A DNA stretch of 64,000 nt from Rhizobium oryzicola (GCF_030504645.1 NZ_JAUKWQ010000007.1:124001-188000); one strand, 5' to 3'. Positions 8,832-17,089 are shown, counted from the first letter of the stretch. A program made the numbers and translations. Notes: generated by a model not told the origin, from the letters alone.

Positions 8832-10367
8832 ATGATGGGACACTCGATGCTTGCCGTCTCGACGGCTCTGACGCGCCGTGCTGCCTTAGGCCTGGCACTT
8901 GTCGGCGGTTTGATGCTTGCCACGCAGCAACATGCCGAGGCGGCTGCGAAGGCAACCGCGACGATTGGCATGGCCATCGAACCGACGGGCCTTGATCCGA
9001 CTATTGCCGCACCGGTCGCCATCGGTCAGGTCACCTGGCAGAACATCTTTGAAGGCCTGACCACGGTCGACAAGAATGGTAAGGTGCAGCCCCAGCTGGC
9101 CGAAAGCTGGACAATTTCGCCTGACGGCCTGACCTACACATTCAAGCTGCGCCAGGGCGTGAAGTTCCATGATGGCGAAGCCTTCGACTCGTCGGTTGCC
9201 AAGTTTGCGATCGACCGTGCCCGCGGCGCGGATTCGGTCAACCCGCAGAAGCGTTACTTCGCCTCCATCGACACAGTCGAAACGCCTGATGCTTCGACGC
9301 TGGTGCTGAAGCTGAAACAGCCGGCCGGCAGCCTGCTCTACTGGCTGGGCTGGCCGTCATCCGTCATCGTGGCCCCGAAGTCCGCCGAGAATAACAAGAC
9401 GACGCCTGTTGGCACCGGCCCGTTCAAGTTCGTGAGCTGGGCCAAGGGCACCAAGGTCGATCTGGCCCGTAACGCCGACTACTGGAACAAGGCGGGCGCA
9501 GCGAAGCTTGAGACAGCAACCTTCCGCTTTATTGGGGACGCCCAGGCGCAGGCTGCTGCCCTGAAGGCGGGTGACGTCGATGCCTTCCCGGAATTCGGCG
9601 CGCCTGAGTTGATGGCGAGTTTCGCCGGCGATAACCGTCTGGCGACCGTCATCGGCAACACCGAGTTGAAGGTGGTTGCCGGCATGAACAATGCCAAGAA
9701 GCCTTTCGACGACAAGCGCGTGCGCCAGGCCCTGATGATGGCGGTGGATCGCCAGGCTGTGGTGGATGGCGCCTGGTCGGGTCTCGGTACGCCGATCGGT
9801 AGCCATTACACACCCAACGATCGTGGCTTCAAGGACCTGACCGGCGTCTACCCGCATGATGCGGAAAAGGCCAAGAAGCTTCTGGCGGAGGCCGGTTATC
9901 CGAACGGTTTGACCTTCACTATCAAGGCGCCGCAGATGGCCTATGCACAGCGCTCGGCGCAGATGTTGCAGGCGCTGTTTGCCGATATCGGTGTGACGCT
10001 GAACATCGAAACCACGGAATTTCCGGCCAAGTGGGTGGCGGATGTGTTCAAGGCCGGCAACTACGACATGACCATCGTGGCCCATGCCGAGGCCATGGAC
10101 ATCGATATCTACGCACGCGACCCCTACTACTTCAACTACAAGAACCCGGCCTTCAATGACATTCTGAAGAAGGTTGAAGCCACCTCTGACCCGAAGGAGC
10201 AGGAGGCGCTTTACGGCCAGGCGCAGACCATTCTCGCCCAGGACGTGCCGGCTCTCTTCCTGTTCGTGATGCCGAAGCTCGGTGTGTGGGACAAGAAGTT
10301 GAAGGGGCTTTGGGAAAACGAGCCCATTCCGTCCAACGTGCTCTCCGAGGTGCAGTGGGCGGAGTAG
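8832..10367 (+). CDS. peptide-type ABC transporter substrate-binding protein (cluster B)
   Basis: Periplasmic binding protein of SBP family 5, about 511 residues. I use the ATG at 8832 because AAGGGGA stands about seven bases before it; an in-frame GTG at 8808 lacks such a site. The N-terminus has paired arginines then a hydrophobic stretch (ALTRRAALGLALVGG) and an Ala-rich cleavage region near HAEAAAKA, which could be a Sec or a Tat-like signal. The mature part shows ESWTISPDGLTYTFKLRQGVKFHDGEAF in two consecutive conserved blocks. Two permeases and an amidase follow, but no ATPase, suggesting use of ATPases encoded elsewhere. The ligand is unknown; an amide or peptide is plausible from the amidase. 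Confidence 0.9.
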   Translation: MMGHSMLAVSTALTRRAALGLALVGGLMLATQQHAEAAAKATATIGMAIEPTGLDPTIAAPVAIGQVTWQNIFEGLTTVDKNGKVQPQLAESWTISPDGLTYTFKLRQGVKFHDGEAFDSSVAKFAIDRARGADSVNPQKRYFASIDTVETPDASTLVLKLKQPAGSLLYWLGWPSSVIVAPKSAENNKTTPVGTGPFKFVSWAKGTKVDLARNADYWNKAGAAKLETATFRFIGDAQAQAAALKAGDVDAFPEFGAPELMASFAGDNRLATVIGNTELKVVAGMNNAKKPFDDKRVRQALMMAVDRQAVVDGAWSGLGTPIGSHYTPNDRGFKDLTGVYPHDAEKAKKLLAEAGYPNGLTFTIKAPQMAYAQRSAQMLQALFADIGVTLNIETTEFPAKWVADVFKAGNYDMTIVAHAEAMDIDIYARDPYYFNYKNPAFNDILKKVEATSDPKEQEALYGQAQTILAQDVPALFLFVMPKLGVWDKKLKGLWENEPIPSNVLSEVQWAE

Positions 10368-10374
10368 AGTTTTT

Positions 10375-10504
10375 CCCCTCCCCAACCCCTCCCCACAAGG
10401 GGGAGGGGCTTAACCCGCGGCGCTCGCTGTTCTTACCGATTGCGTGGAATGGTGCCCCTTGGTTTCTCCCCCCTTGTGGGGGAGATGGCGGCAGCCAGAG
10501 GGGG
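10375..10504. repeat. GC-rich dispersed intergenic repeat, copy R1
   Basis: The gap between the cluster B binding protein and its permease holds two palindromic modules. The first, at 10375-10418, has CCCCTCCCC and GGGGAGGGG arms around ACAAG and ends in CTTAACCCGC. The second, at 10461-10504, has CTCCCCC and GGGGGAG arms and continues GATGGCGGCAGCCAGAGG. Both modules recur in the same order at 31180-31311, so this is a repeated element. It may also act as an attenuating hairpin between a highly expressed binding protein and its permeases. Confidence 0.8.
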
Positions 10505-10587
10505 TATTCGTCTCAATCCCAATTCTCGTTGCATGCCGGTGTTCGGCACTTCATCCTTCGCTCGACAGGAGCCCGAAGGGACAGGAC

Positions 10588-11538
10588 ATGATTGCGCTTA
10601 TTTCCCGCCGGCTTGCCGGTCTCATCGTCACGCTGCTGCTGGTTTCGGCGCTGATCTTCGCCGTGATGGGCCTGCTGCCGGGCGATCCGGCTTCCATCAT
10701 CCTCGGCACCTCCGCCAGCCCCGATACGCTGGCCGCGCTGCAGAAGGAGATGGGCCTCGATCAGCCTCTGATCGTCCGTTACTTCGGCTGGCTATTCGGT
10801 GTCCTGAAAGGCGATTTCGGGCGGTCCTATACCTATGGCGTGCCGGTGGCAGGCTTGATTGCCGAGCGTCTGGTGGTTACCGTGCCGCTCGCGCTGATGG
10901 CGATCGTGATTTCCGTTGTGATTGCCATTCCGCTTGGCGTTCAGGCCGCACGGCATCAGAACGGTCCCGTTGATTGGATCGCGGGTCTTGTTTCCCATAT
11001 CAGCATTGCCGTGCCTGCCTTCTGGGTCGGTCTGCTTCTGATCATCCTGTTTTCCACGATGCTCGGCTGGATGCCTGCGGGCGGCTTTCCGGGCTGGAGC
11101 GCCGGGTTGGGTCCGGCCTTTCGTGCGCTGTTGCTGCCTGCCATTGCGCTGGCCCTCCCACAGGCGGGTGTGTTGACCCGCGTCACCCGCTCGGCGGTGC
11201 TGGAAGTGATGAATGAGGATTATGTGCGCACGGCCCTTTCCAAAGGCCTGCCGCAGGGCAGGGCGCTCTGGCAGCATGCCTTTCCCAATGCGCTGATCCC
11301 CGTCGTCACCATTCTCGGGCTGCAGTTCACCTTTCTGATTGCCGGGGCCGTGCTGGTGGAGAACGTCTTCAACCTGCCAGGTCTCGGGCAACTCGCCTAT
11401 AAGGCGCTGTCGCAGCGTGATGTTGTGGTCATGCAGATGGTGGTTTTGTTCTTTTCCGCGCTCGTCATCACCATGAACTTCATTGTCGATCTCGCCTATC
11501 TCGTGATCGATCCTCGACTGCGGGCAGGTATGCGATGA
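10588..11538 (+). CDS. peptide-type ABC transporter permease, DppB-like (cluster B)
   Basis: A 316-residue inner-membrane permease. The start is the ATG at 10588, preceded by GGGACAGGAC; the longer upstream frame runs through the intergenic repeat and is not coding. Family features are the first helix (RLAGLIVTLLLVSALIFAV), the following MGLLPGDPASIILG, the EAA loop at DYVRTALSKGLPQGRALWQH, and the C-terminal VDLAYLVIDPRLR. It overlaps the next permease by four bases (ATGA). Confidence 0.92.
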   Translation: MIALISRRLAGLIVTLLLVSALIFAVMGLLPGDPASIILGTSASPDTLAALQKEMGLDQPLIVRYFGWLFGVLKGDFGRSYTYGVPVAGLIAERLVVTVPLALMAIVISVVIAIPLGVQAARHQNGPVDWIAGLVSHISIAVPAFWVGLLLIILFSTMLGWMPAGGFPGWSAGLGPAFRALLLPAIALALPQAGVLTRVTRSAVLEVMNEDYVRTALSKGLPQGRALWQHAFPNALIPVVTILGLQFTFLIAGAVLVENVFNLPGLGQLAYKALSQRDVVVMQMVVLFFSALVITMNFIVDLAYLVIDPRLRAGMR

Positions 11539-12356
11539 TCCGCTCTCTTCTTCGGCGCCCCACGCTTCTCATCGGCCTCGTCGTTACGCTGCTGCTGTTT
11601 GCGATTGCGATCACCTCGCTGTTCTGGACGCCGCTGCCGCCGACCAAGATGCAGATTGCCCAGAAGCTGAAGCCACCTTTTTCGGCGGGTCTCCTGGGTA
11701 CGGATCAGTTCGGGCGTGACCTTGCCTCCATGCTGATGGTCGGCGCGTGGAATTCGCTCTCCACCTCTCTGCTGGCGGTTGCTTTGGGTGCCACCCTCGG
11801 CACGGCTGTCGGCGTGCTGGTTGCAGCGGTGCGTGGACTGACCGAGATGGTGGTGATGCGCGTCTGCGATATCATCTTCGCGATCCCGCCGATCCTCAGC
11901 GCCATGATGCTGGGTGCCTTTATCGGCTCGGGCCGGTTCACCGCCATCATCGCAATTGCCGTCTTCATGGTACCGGTCTTTGCCCGCCTGACGCTGGGTG
12001 CGGCCCTGCAGATCTGGTCTCGCGAATATGTTTCGGCTGCCATCGGCATGGGCCGAAGCCGCACGCGGATCACGCTCGTCCATATCCTGCCGAATATTTC
12101 CAACCAGATCATCGTGCAGGTGACGATCCAGCTCGGCCTCGCCATCCTGACGGAGGCTGGGCTTTCCTTCCTCGGGCTCGGCATGCCGCCACCGGCGCCC
12201 ACCTGGGGGCGCATGCTCTCCGATGCGCAGACCTTTCTGGGCGCTGCTCCCTGGATGGCGCTGATGCCGGGACTCGCCATCGCGCTGGCGGTTCTGGGCC
12301 TCAACATGCTGGGCGATGGTCTGCGCGACCTGCTCGATCCCCGTGATAAAACCTGA
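11535..12356 (+). CDS. peptide-type ABC transporter permease, DppC-like (cluster B)
   Basis: A 273-residue inner-membrane permease of the DppC group: LLGTDQFGRDLASMLMVGA after the first helix, EAA loop at EYVSAAIGMGRSRTRITLVH, and C-terminal MLGDGLRDLLDPR. It starts in an ATGA overlap with the DppB-like gene and ends 15 bases before the amidase. The cluster carries no ATP-binding gene, so the pair must recruit ATPases from another locus, possibly the pair at 6160-7742. Confidence 0.92.
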   Translation: MIRSLLRRPTLLIGLVVTLLLFAIAITSLFWTPLPPTKMQIAQKLKPPFSAGLLGTDQFGRDLASMLMVGAWNSLSTSLLAVALGATLGTAVGVLVAAVRGLTEMVVMRVCDIIFAIPPILSAMMLGAFIGSGRFTAIIAIAVFMVPVFARLTLGAALQIWSREYVSAAIGMGRSRTRITLVHILPNISNQIIVQVTIQLGLAILTEAGLSFLGLGMPPPAPTWGRMLSDAQTFLGAAPWMALMPGLAIALAVLGLNMLGDGLRDLLDPRDKT

Positions 12357-12371
12357 CGAAAAGATCCTCCC

Positions 12372-13769
12372 ATGAACGAACTACTGACGCTGACCATCCG
12401 GCAGATCCGGGACCTCTATGCCAAGAAGGCGCTTTCTCCTTCGGAATACTGGCTTGCCGTGGAAAAGCAGGTTGATGCCTTCGAGCCGCATGTGAAGGCG
12501 CTCTACCTCTACAATCCCGAAAGCGCGCGTGCACAGGCCGCCGCTTCCACCGAGCGCTGGGCGAAGGGGGAGACGCTCGGCATTCTCGACGGTATTCCGA
12601 TTACGCTCAAGGAACTGATTGCGACCAAGGGCGAGCCTGTGCCGCTTGGCACAAAGGCGGTGCCGCTCGTTCCTGCCGCCGAGGATGCGCCGATTGCCGC
12701 CCGTTGCCGCGAGGAAGGGGCGGTGATCTTTGCGAAAACGACCTGCCCGGATTACGGCATGCTGTCATCGGGTCTTTCCAGCTTTCATCCGCTCAGCCGC
12801 AATCCTTGGGATCTTTCGCAAAATCCTGGAGGCTCCAGTGCAGGCTCGTCCGCGGCCGGTGCCGCCTCCTTCGGTCCCCTGCATATCGGAACGGATATCG
12901 GCGGATCGATCCGCCTGCCCGCTGGTTGGACTGGCCTCTTCGGCCTGAAGCCCAGCAATGGACGCATTCCGATCGATCCCTATTACTTCGGTCGCTGCGC
13001 CGGGCCGATGACGCGATGTGTCGAAGATGCCGCCTATTCCATGGGCCCGTTGTCCAGGCCGGACTGGCGCGATGCCACATCTCTTCCACCGGAAGAGATC
13101 GATTGGCTCGATCTCGGCATCGATGTGCGTGGCCTGAAGATCGGTCTGATGATGGAAGCCGGGATCGGCCTCGATGTCGAGGAGGAGGTACAGGCGGCAG
13201 TTCTGGCGGCTGCCCGTCTCTTCGAACAGGCTGGAGCCGAAATCATTCCGGTTGCGCCGGTTCTGACGCGAGCCATGCTCGATGGCCTCGACAATTTCTG
13301 GCGCGCCCGTTTCTGGGGCGATATCGCCACAATGCCGGAAGAACAGAGCGCACAGATCCTTCCCTATATCTATGAATGGGCGAAGGGCGGCTCCGAGATC
13401 ACTGGGGCAGAGGCCGTCAAGGGCTTCAACCAGACCTATGAGATGCGCAAGGCCTGTGCACGCTTGTTCTCACAGGTGGATGTCGTTCTCTCGCCGACCA
13501 ATCCGATCGTCTCCTATCCGGCGGAATGGGCATCCCCCACCAATGACCCGACCAAGCCTTTCGAGCATATCGGCTTTACCGTGCCGTGGAACATGTCGGA
13601 GCAGCCGGCGGCTTCCATCAATTGCGGCTTCTCGAAAAGCGGTATGCCGATCGGCATGCAGGTTGTCGGGCCGCGGTTCGCGGACATGACCGTTATGCGG
13701 CTTTGCAAGGTCTTTGAGGATTGGACGGGCGGCATCAAGGCCTGGCCGGAGGCGCCATCGACCTTCTAA
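12372..13769 (+). CDS. amidase (amidase signature family)
   Basis: A 465-residue cytoplasmic amide hydrolase with a complete Ser-cisSer-Lys triad: Lys80 in GIPITLKELIATKG, cis-Ser155 in NPGGSSAGSSAAG and nucleophile Ser179 in GTDIGGSIRLPAG. The spacing of 24 residues between the two serines matches the family. It is the last gene of cluster B, 15 bases after a permease, so it probably acts on an amide taken up by that transporter. The family includes acylamidases, indoleacetamide hydrolase and aryl-amide hydrolases; the substrate cannot be chosen from sequence alone. Confidence 0.9.
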   Translation: MNELLTLTIRQIRDLYAKKALSPSEYWLAVEKQVDAFEPHVKALYLYNPESARAQAAASTERWAKGETLGILDGIPITLKELIATKGEPVPLGTKAVPLVPAAEDAPIAARCREEGAVIFAKTTCPDYGMLSSGLSSFHPLSRNPWDLSQNPGGSSAGSSAAGAASFGPLHIGTDIGGSIRLPAGWTGLFGLKPSNGRIPIDPYYFGRCAGPMTRCVEDAAYSMGPLSRPDWRDATSLPPEEIDWLDLGIDVRGLKIGLMMEAGIGLDVEEEVQAAVLAAARLFEQAGAEIIPVAPVLTRAMLDGLDNFWRARFWGDIATMPEEQSAQILPYIYEWAKGGSEITGAEAVKGFNQTYEMRKACARLFSQVDVVLSPTNPIVSYPAEWASPTNDPTKPFEHIGFTVPWNMSEQPAASINCGFSKSGMPIGMQVVGPRFADMTVMRLCKVFEDWTGGIKAWPEAPSTF

Positions 13770-13811
13770 CGCTTGATGTTCCTCAAAGCGGAGGGCGGCA
13801 ACACATTCTAT

Positions 13812-13836
13812 GGAACAAAATCGGGCGAGCGTCGTT
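13812..13836 (+). promoter_or_regulatory. EcfG-type (general stress response) promoter
   Basis: GGAAC at 13812-13816, a 16-base spacer, and CGTT at 13833-13836 match the published EcfG/RpoE2 promoter consensus GGAAC-N16/17-CGTT exactly. The expected transcription start, near 13842, is about 60 bases before the first gene of the yqjD-like/yqjE-like/dps operon. Confidence 0.85.
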
Positions 13837-13901
13837 GACCGGACGAATGAGCTGCGGGTCAGGGCGCCCGCGCCGGATGTTTGCCTCTCAAGGAGAATGT
13901 G

Positions 13902-14228
13902 ATGTCGATGAATTCACCGAACGAATTTGCTCGCCCTGGCTCGCAGGCGGATATCGAACAGCAGCTGCAGCAGTTGCGCGAGGATATCGCAGCTCTGGCG
14001 CGCTCCGTCGCCGCTGCCGGAACCAATACGGCGGAAGACCTGAAGCAGAAGGCCCGCAAGACGGCCGCTGATGCGACGGATGAAGCGGCGCATCTACTTG
14101 GTGCAGCTCGTTCGCAGGCGAAATCGATCGAGCGCGACCTGGAACGCCAGATCCGCACCAATCCCCTGCAAGCCGTGGCAATTGCCGCTGGCGTCGGCTT
14201 CCTCTTCGCGCTCCTGTCGCGTCGCTAA
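13902..14228 (+). CDS. YqjD/ElaB-like membrane-anchored protein (DUF883 type)
   Basis: A 108-residue protein with an N-terminal coiled-coil region (IEQQLQQLREDIAALARSVA), an Ala/Lys-rich amphipathic helix (EDLKQKARKTAADATDEAA), and a single C-terminal membrane anchor (AVAIAAGVGFLFALLSRR). This is the architecture of E. coli YqjD/ElaB, stationary-phase proteins that associate with ribosomes at the inner membrane. The start is the ATG at 13902, after AAGGAGAA. An EcfG-type promoter lies about 65 bases upstream, and the next gene starts one base after its stop, so it is the leader of a stress operon. The family role is known mainly from enterobacteria. Confidence 0.85.
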   Translation: MSMNSPNEFARPGSQADIEQQLQQLREDIAALARSVAAAGTNTAEDLKQKARKTAADATDEAAHLLGAARSQAKSIERDLERQIRTNPLQAVAIAAGVGFLFALLSRR

Positions 14229-14229
14229 C

Positions 14230-14670
14230 ATGGGTGGATTGGCGCCTCTTCTGGCGTCGCTGCTGGCGGTGGATCTGAAGTCCACCGCAAAGCGATTGCG
14301 GCGAAACACAATCCTTTATGCACTGGCTGGCCTCTTTCTGCTGACCGCCTATGGTGCCGGTGTCGGCGCGCTGGCGATCTGGCTGATGCGGGTGATGAAC
14401 CCTGCTGCCGCGCTCGGCGTCGTGGCCGCTGCGGCTGTGACGCTCGCCTTGGTCATCTTCATTATCGTGATGCTGCAGAACCGGGCCGAAGAACGCCGTC
14501 GGCGCGAAGCGGCCAGCGGCAGCCGTGCCCTGATGCTGACGGCAGCCATGTCCGCGCTGCCGGTGCTCATGAAATCGCGGCCTTTGATGGCCGCTTCCGT
14601 TGCCGGGGGACTGGCACTTCTGGCCCTGCGTTTGCTGGGCGGCGGCGACGACAACCAGCCTGACGCATAA
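14230..14670 (+). CDS. YqjE-like / phage holin-family membrane protein
   Basis: A 146-residue membrane protein. Two helices in the middle (LYALAGLFLLTAYGAGVGAL and ALGVVAAAAVTLALVIFIIV) and a third weaker one near the C-terminus (MAASVAGGLALLALRLLGGG) flank a basic linker rich in Arg and Glu. This layout and its position directly after a YqjD-like gene match YqjE of E. coli (Phage_holin_3_6 type). The ATG at 14230 is one base after the preceding stop, indicating tight coupling. Dps follows 32 bases later. There is no sign of a real prophage nearby, so the holin name is only a family label. Confidence 0.75.
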   Translation: MGGLAPLLASLLAVDLKSTAKRLRRNTILYALAGLFLLTAYGAGVGALAIWLMRVMNPAAALGVVAAAAVTLALVIFIIVMLQNRAEERRRREAASGSRALMLTAAMSALPVLMKSRPLMAASVAGGLALLALRLLGGGDDNQPDA

Positions 14671-14702
14671 GGCGTCGGGCTATCCCTGAAAAGGAGACCA
14701 CG

Positions 14703-15215
14703 ATGGCAAAAGCCTCAGCCGTACTTCAGCCTCGCTCACATGACGAGGATATCAATATCGGCCTGGAGAAGGCCTATCGCAACAAGATGGCGGAGAGCCT
14801 GTCGCAGATTCTGGCGGCAACCTATCGCCTGACGATCAAGAGCCATGTCTATCATTGGAATGTCGTCGGCCCATTGTTCAAGCCGTTGCACGACCTAACC
14901 GAAGAGCATTACGGCCTGCTGTTCGAAGCTGCCGATATCATTGCAGAGCGCATCCGGGCACTCGGCCATCTGGCCCCTGCGACATTGGGCGAAGCCGCCG
15001 ATTTCGCTCCGAAGGCCAATGATGTCGGCAAACTCACGGCGGTGGATATGGTCAATGATCTCGTGAGTGATCATGAGAAGGCGGTACGTACCATGCGTCA
15101 GGCGGCCGAAGAAGCCGATGATGCCGGCGACGTTGTCACTGCCGATATGCTGACAGATCGACTGACCTTCCACGAGAAGGCACTTTGGATGCTGCGCGCC
15201 ATCATCGCCGAATAA
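14703..15215 (+). CDS. dps: Dps family DNA-binding ferritin-like protein
   Basis: A 170-residue Dps-type mini-ferritin that stores iron, removes peroxide and protects DNA in starvation. The ferroxidase site between subunits is recognisable: His in LTIKSHVYHWNVVG and the acidic cluster in EEHYGLLFEAADIIAERIRALG. The N-terminus carries lysine/arginine residues that could contact DNA. It has a good ribosome-binding site (AAAAGGAGA) and is third in an operon whose promoter matches the EcfG consensus, so it is probably induced by the general stress response. Confidence 0.93.
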   Translation: MAKASAVLQPRSHDEDINIGLEKAYRNKMAESLSQILAATYRLTIKSHVYHWNVVGPLFKPLHDLTEEHYGLLFEAADIIAERIRALGHLAPATLGEAADFAPKANDVGKLTAVDMVNDLVSDHEKAVRTMRQAAEEADDAGDVVTADMLTDRLTFHEKALWMLRAIIAE

Positions 15216-15238
15216 ATCGACGACCTCCTGATAGCATC

Positions 15239-15271
15239 AAGGCCTGCGTCAAATGAAAGGACGCGGGCCTT
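15239..15271. terminator. intrinsic terminator between convergent dps and Crp/Fnr genes
   Basis: AAGGCCTGCGTC and GACGCGGGCCTT form a 12-bp stem with one T-G pair around a 9-base loop, followed by CTTTC. It follows the dps stop by 23 bases and overlaps the end of the opposing Crp/Fnr gene. Confidence 0.7.
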
Positions 15272-16007
15272 CTTTCGTTGGGCGCCAGCCAGCGAGATCG
15301 AACAACCGCCGCTGGTCCAGCACTTCACAACCTCGATCCAGCCAGCGTACCATGCCCATGTCCGCCAGCTTGCGCAGCGTCTTGTTGGTATGAACCAGCG
15401 AAAGGCCAAGTGTGTCGGCCACGTGCTGCTGCGTGAGCGGCAGGATGTTTGGTCCACCTTCTACGAACACGCCCGTCATTTCGGCGCGCGTGTCGAGGAA
15501 GGCCAACAGATATGCTGCTCTCTCCAGCGCGGTGCGTCTGCCAATGCTCAGCAGATGTTCATCCAGCATGGATTCCTCGCGCGACGCGATCCAGGTCAGA
15601 TCATAGGCCAGGGACGGATGATCCCGAAACAGGGTCGTCAGCTTGTCGCGCTCGAAAGTACATAGCGTAAGGCGAGTCAGTGCCTCGACCGAATGCATCA
15701 TCTCAGCCATGAGGTTGCCCTGCAGTCCTACCAGGTCGCCCGGCAGTACATAATTGAGGATCTGGCGGCGCCCGTCTTCAAGGATCTTGTAGCGATAACC
15801 CCAGCCGGTCAGCACGGTATACAGCTGCGGATGGCGTTCCCCTTCCGAAATCACCGTCGCGCCCGGATCCACGGACAGTTCGCCGATTTTGAACGACTGG
15901 ACGAAGCCCAGTTCCTCCTGGGTGAAATTGCGAAAATGGGGGCGACGTCCGATGGGACAGAGATCGCAGGGGATGCGCGGCGGGATAAGGGACTTCGTCG
16001 TGACCAT
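15249..16007 (-). CDS. Crp/Fnr-family transcriptional regulator
   Basis: A 252-residue regulator. An N-terminal CDLC pair is followed by a cyclic-nucleotide-binding-like jelly roll (about residues 35-150, with ISEGERHPQLYTVLTGWGYRY) and a C-terminal winged helix-turn-helix containing LTQQHVADTLGLSLVHTNKTL. The Glu/Arg cAMP contacts of Crp are not evident, and only two of the Fnr iron-sulfur cysteines are seen, so it is neither a clear Crp nor a clear Fnr. Regulators of this type are common in rhizobia. It is convergent with the dps operon and adjacent to the GSR locus; a functional link is possible but unproven. Confidence 0.88.
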   Translation of the reverse strand: MVTTKSLIPPRIPCDLCPIGRRPHFRNFTQEELGFVQSFKIGELSVDPGATVISEGERHPQLYTVLTGWGYRYKILEDGRRQILNYVLPGDLVGLQGNLMAEMMHSVEALTRLTLCTFERDKLTTLFRDHPSLAYDLTWIASREESMLDEHLLSIGRRTALERAAYLLAFLDTRAEMTGVFVEGGPNILPLTQQHVADTLGLSLVHTNKTLRKLADMGMVRWLDRGCEVLDQRRLFDLAGWRPTKEGPRPFI

Positions 16008-16159
16008 GGCGGGGAATCAGCAAGATGATGATGAACCCGACTATATGTTCCATTTCATATCGATGTTGTGTCTTTTTTAAATGACCCCATCTCCGGAAGG
16101 TGATCTACCGCCCAAAGCCGGGCCGCGAAGCATGCCTGGACTGAAACAGGAAAGAGCGG

Positions 16160-16504
16160 TTGCAGGTTCTTGTCGTCGATGGCGAATTTTTAGTGGCCTT
16201 GGAAGCGGAGCAGGTTCTGGCCGATAGCCTGGGCCTGAAGGTGGAAATCGCGATGCCGCGCATCAGCGCTTCCACCATTCGCGAAAGGCGCCACGACATT
16301 GTCATCGTGGATGCCGCACTTGTTCTGGACAATCGCCGCGACCTTGCCAGCGCTTTACGTGGCTCCGACGCGGCGATCATCTTCTGGTCATTTGACAACG
16401 AGCATCTTCATGGCCTGCCGAGCTGGGACGGCATTCCTGTCATTTCCAAACCGTTTGATGATGAGATTTTGGTGGGAGTGGTTCGAAACGTCGCTGCGCG
16501 CTAG
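16160..16504 (+). CDS. single-domain response-regulator-like protein
   Basis: A 114-residue stand-alone receiver fold. It begins QVLVVDGEFLVALEAEQVL, has a candidate phosphoacceptor Asp in IVIVDAALVL and ends with the conserved switch lysine in VISKPFDDEILVGVV. The acidic pair is reduced to D-G-E, and the residue normally Thr/Ser after strand 4 lies in an unusual IIFWSFDNEHLHG, so phosphorylation may be altered. The start is TTG at 16160, supported by AGGAAAG six bases before. It lies convergent with ecfG. Stand-alone receivers act in GSR phosphorelays in other alphaproteobacteria (for example MrrA and SdrG), which makes a similar role plausible. Confidence 0.75.
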   Translation: MQVLVVDGEFLVALEAEQVLADSLGLKVEIAMPRISASTIRERRHDIVIVDAALVLDNRRDLASALRGSDAAIIFWSFDNEHLHGLPSWDGIPVISKPFDDEILVGVVRNVAAR

Positions 16505-16522
16505 CGACATTTCCACCCGGCA

Positions 16523-17089
16523 TTAACTGCCGAATGCGCGTGCTGTAATAGCGGCATCGCCTGGATCGGGGCCGAAGTCGCCCTCGCCGGAAACACCCAA
16601 AAGTTCCTGCAGACGTGTGCGAGCCCGGCTTACGCGACTTTTGATCGTCCCGACGGCGCAGCCGCAGATCGTCGCCGCTTCCTCATAGGCAAAGCCGGCA
16701 GCGCCTACCAGGATAATTGCTTCCCTCTGGTCATCCGGCAACGTGTCCAGCGCCTTGCGGAAATCCTGCAGATCAAGCCGACCATATTGTTCCGGGTGAA
16801 CGGCGAACCGCTCGCTGAACAGGCCATCCGTGTCCTGGACTTCGCGACCACGCTTGCGCATCTGGCTGTAGAACTCATTACGCAGGATCGTGAACAACCA
16901 TGCCCGCATGTTCGTTCCAGCAGTGAAGCTCTTCTGGTTCGCCCACGCTTTCATGATCGTATCTTGCACCAGATCGTCCGCCTTGTCGTGGCGGCCGGTC
17001 AGCGAAACGGCGAAAGCGCGAAGATTCGGCAACGCCGCCAGCAGATCGCGTTTGAACGCGCGATCGACGTCTTCGTCTTTGATCGTCAT
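16523..17089 (-). CDS. ecfG: ECF sigma factor EcfG (general stress response)
   Basis: A 188-residue ECF sigma factor. Region 2 spans DKADDLVQDTIMKAWANQ to MRAWLFTILRNEFYSQMRKR (about residues 35-80), and region 4 carries LPDDQREAIILVGAAGFAYE and GTIKSRVSRARTRLQELL (about 115-165). This is the EcfG/RpoE2/SigT group, which reads GGAAC-N16-CGTT promoters. Its ATG overlaps the nepR stop (ATGA), and phyR lies divergent beyond nepR, the canonical arrangement. Release by partner switching, when phosphorylated PhyR captures NepR, is established for the family. Several matching promoters are visible within this window. Confidence 0.95.
   Translation of the reverse strand: MTIKDEDVDRAFKRDLLAALPNLRAFAVSLTGRHDKADDLVQDTIMKAWANQKSFTAGTNMRAWLFTILRNEFYSQMRKRGREVQDTDGLFSERFAVHPEQYGRLDLQDFRKALDTLPDDQREAIILVGAAGFAYEEAATICGCAVGTIKSRVSRARTRLQELLGVSGEGDFGPDPGDAAITARAFGS

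Noticed and set aside
14230-14670. Prophage remnant, from the holin-family gene
   Set aside because: No other phage genes, attachment sites or integrase are nearby, and the gene pairs with a YqjD-like gene as in the bacterial yqjD-yqjE operon.
16032-16052. GGAAC on the minus strand upstream of the Crp/Fnr gene
   Set aside because: The -10 at the expected spacing reads CATC rather than CGTT, two mismatches, so an EcfG promoter is not supported here.
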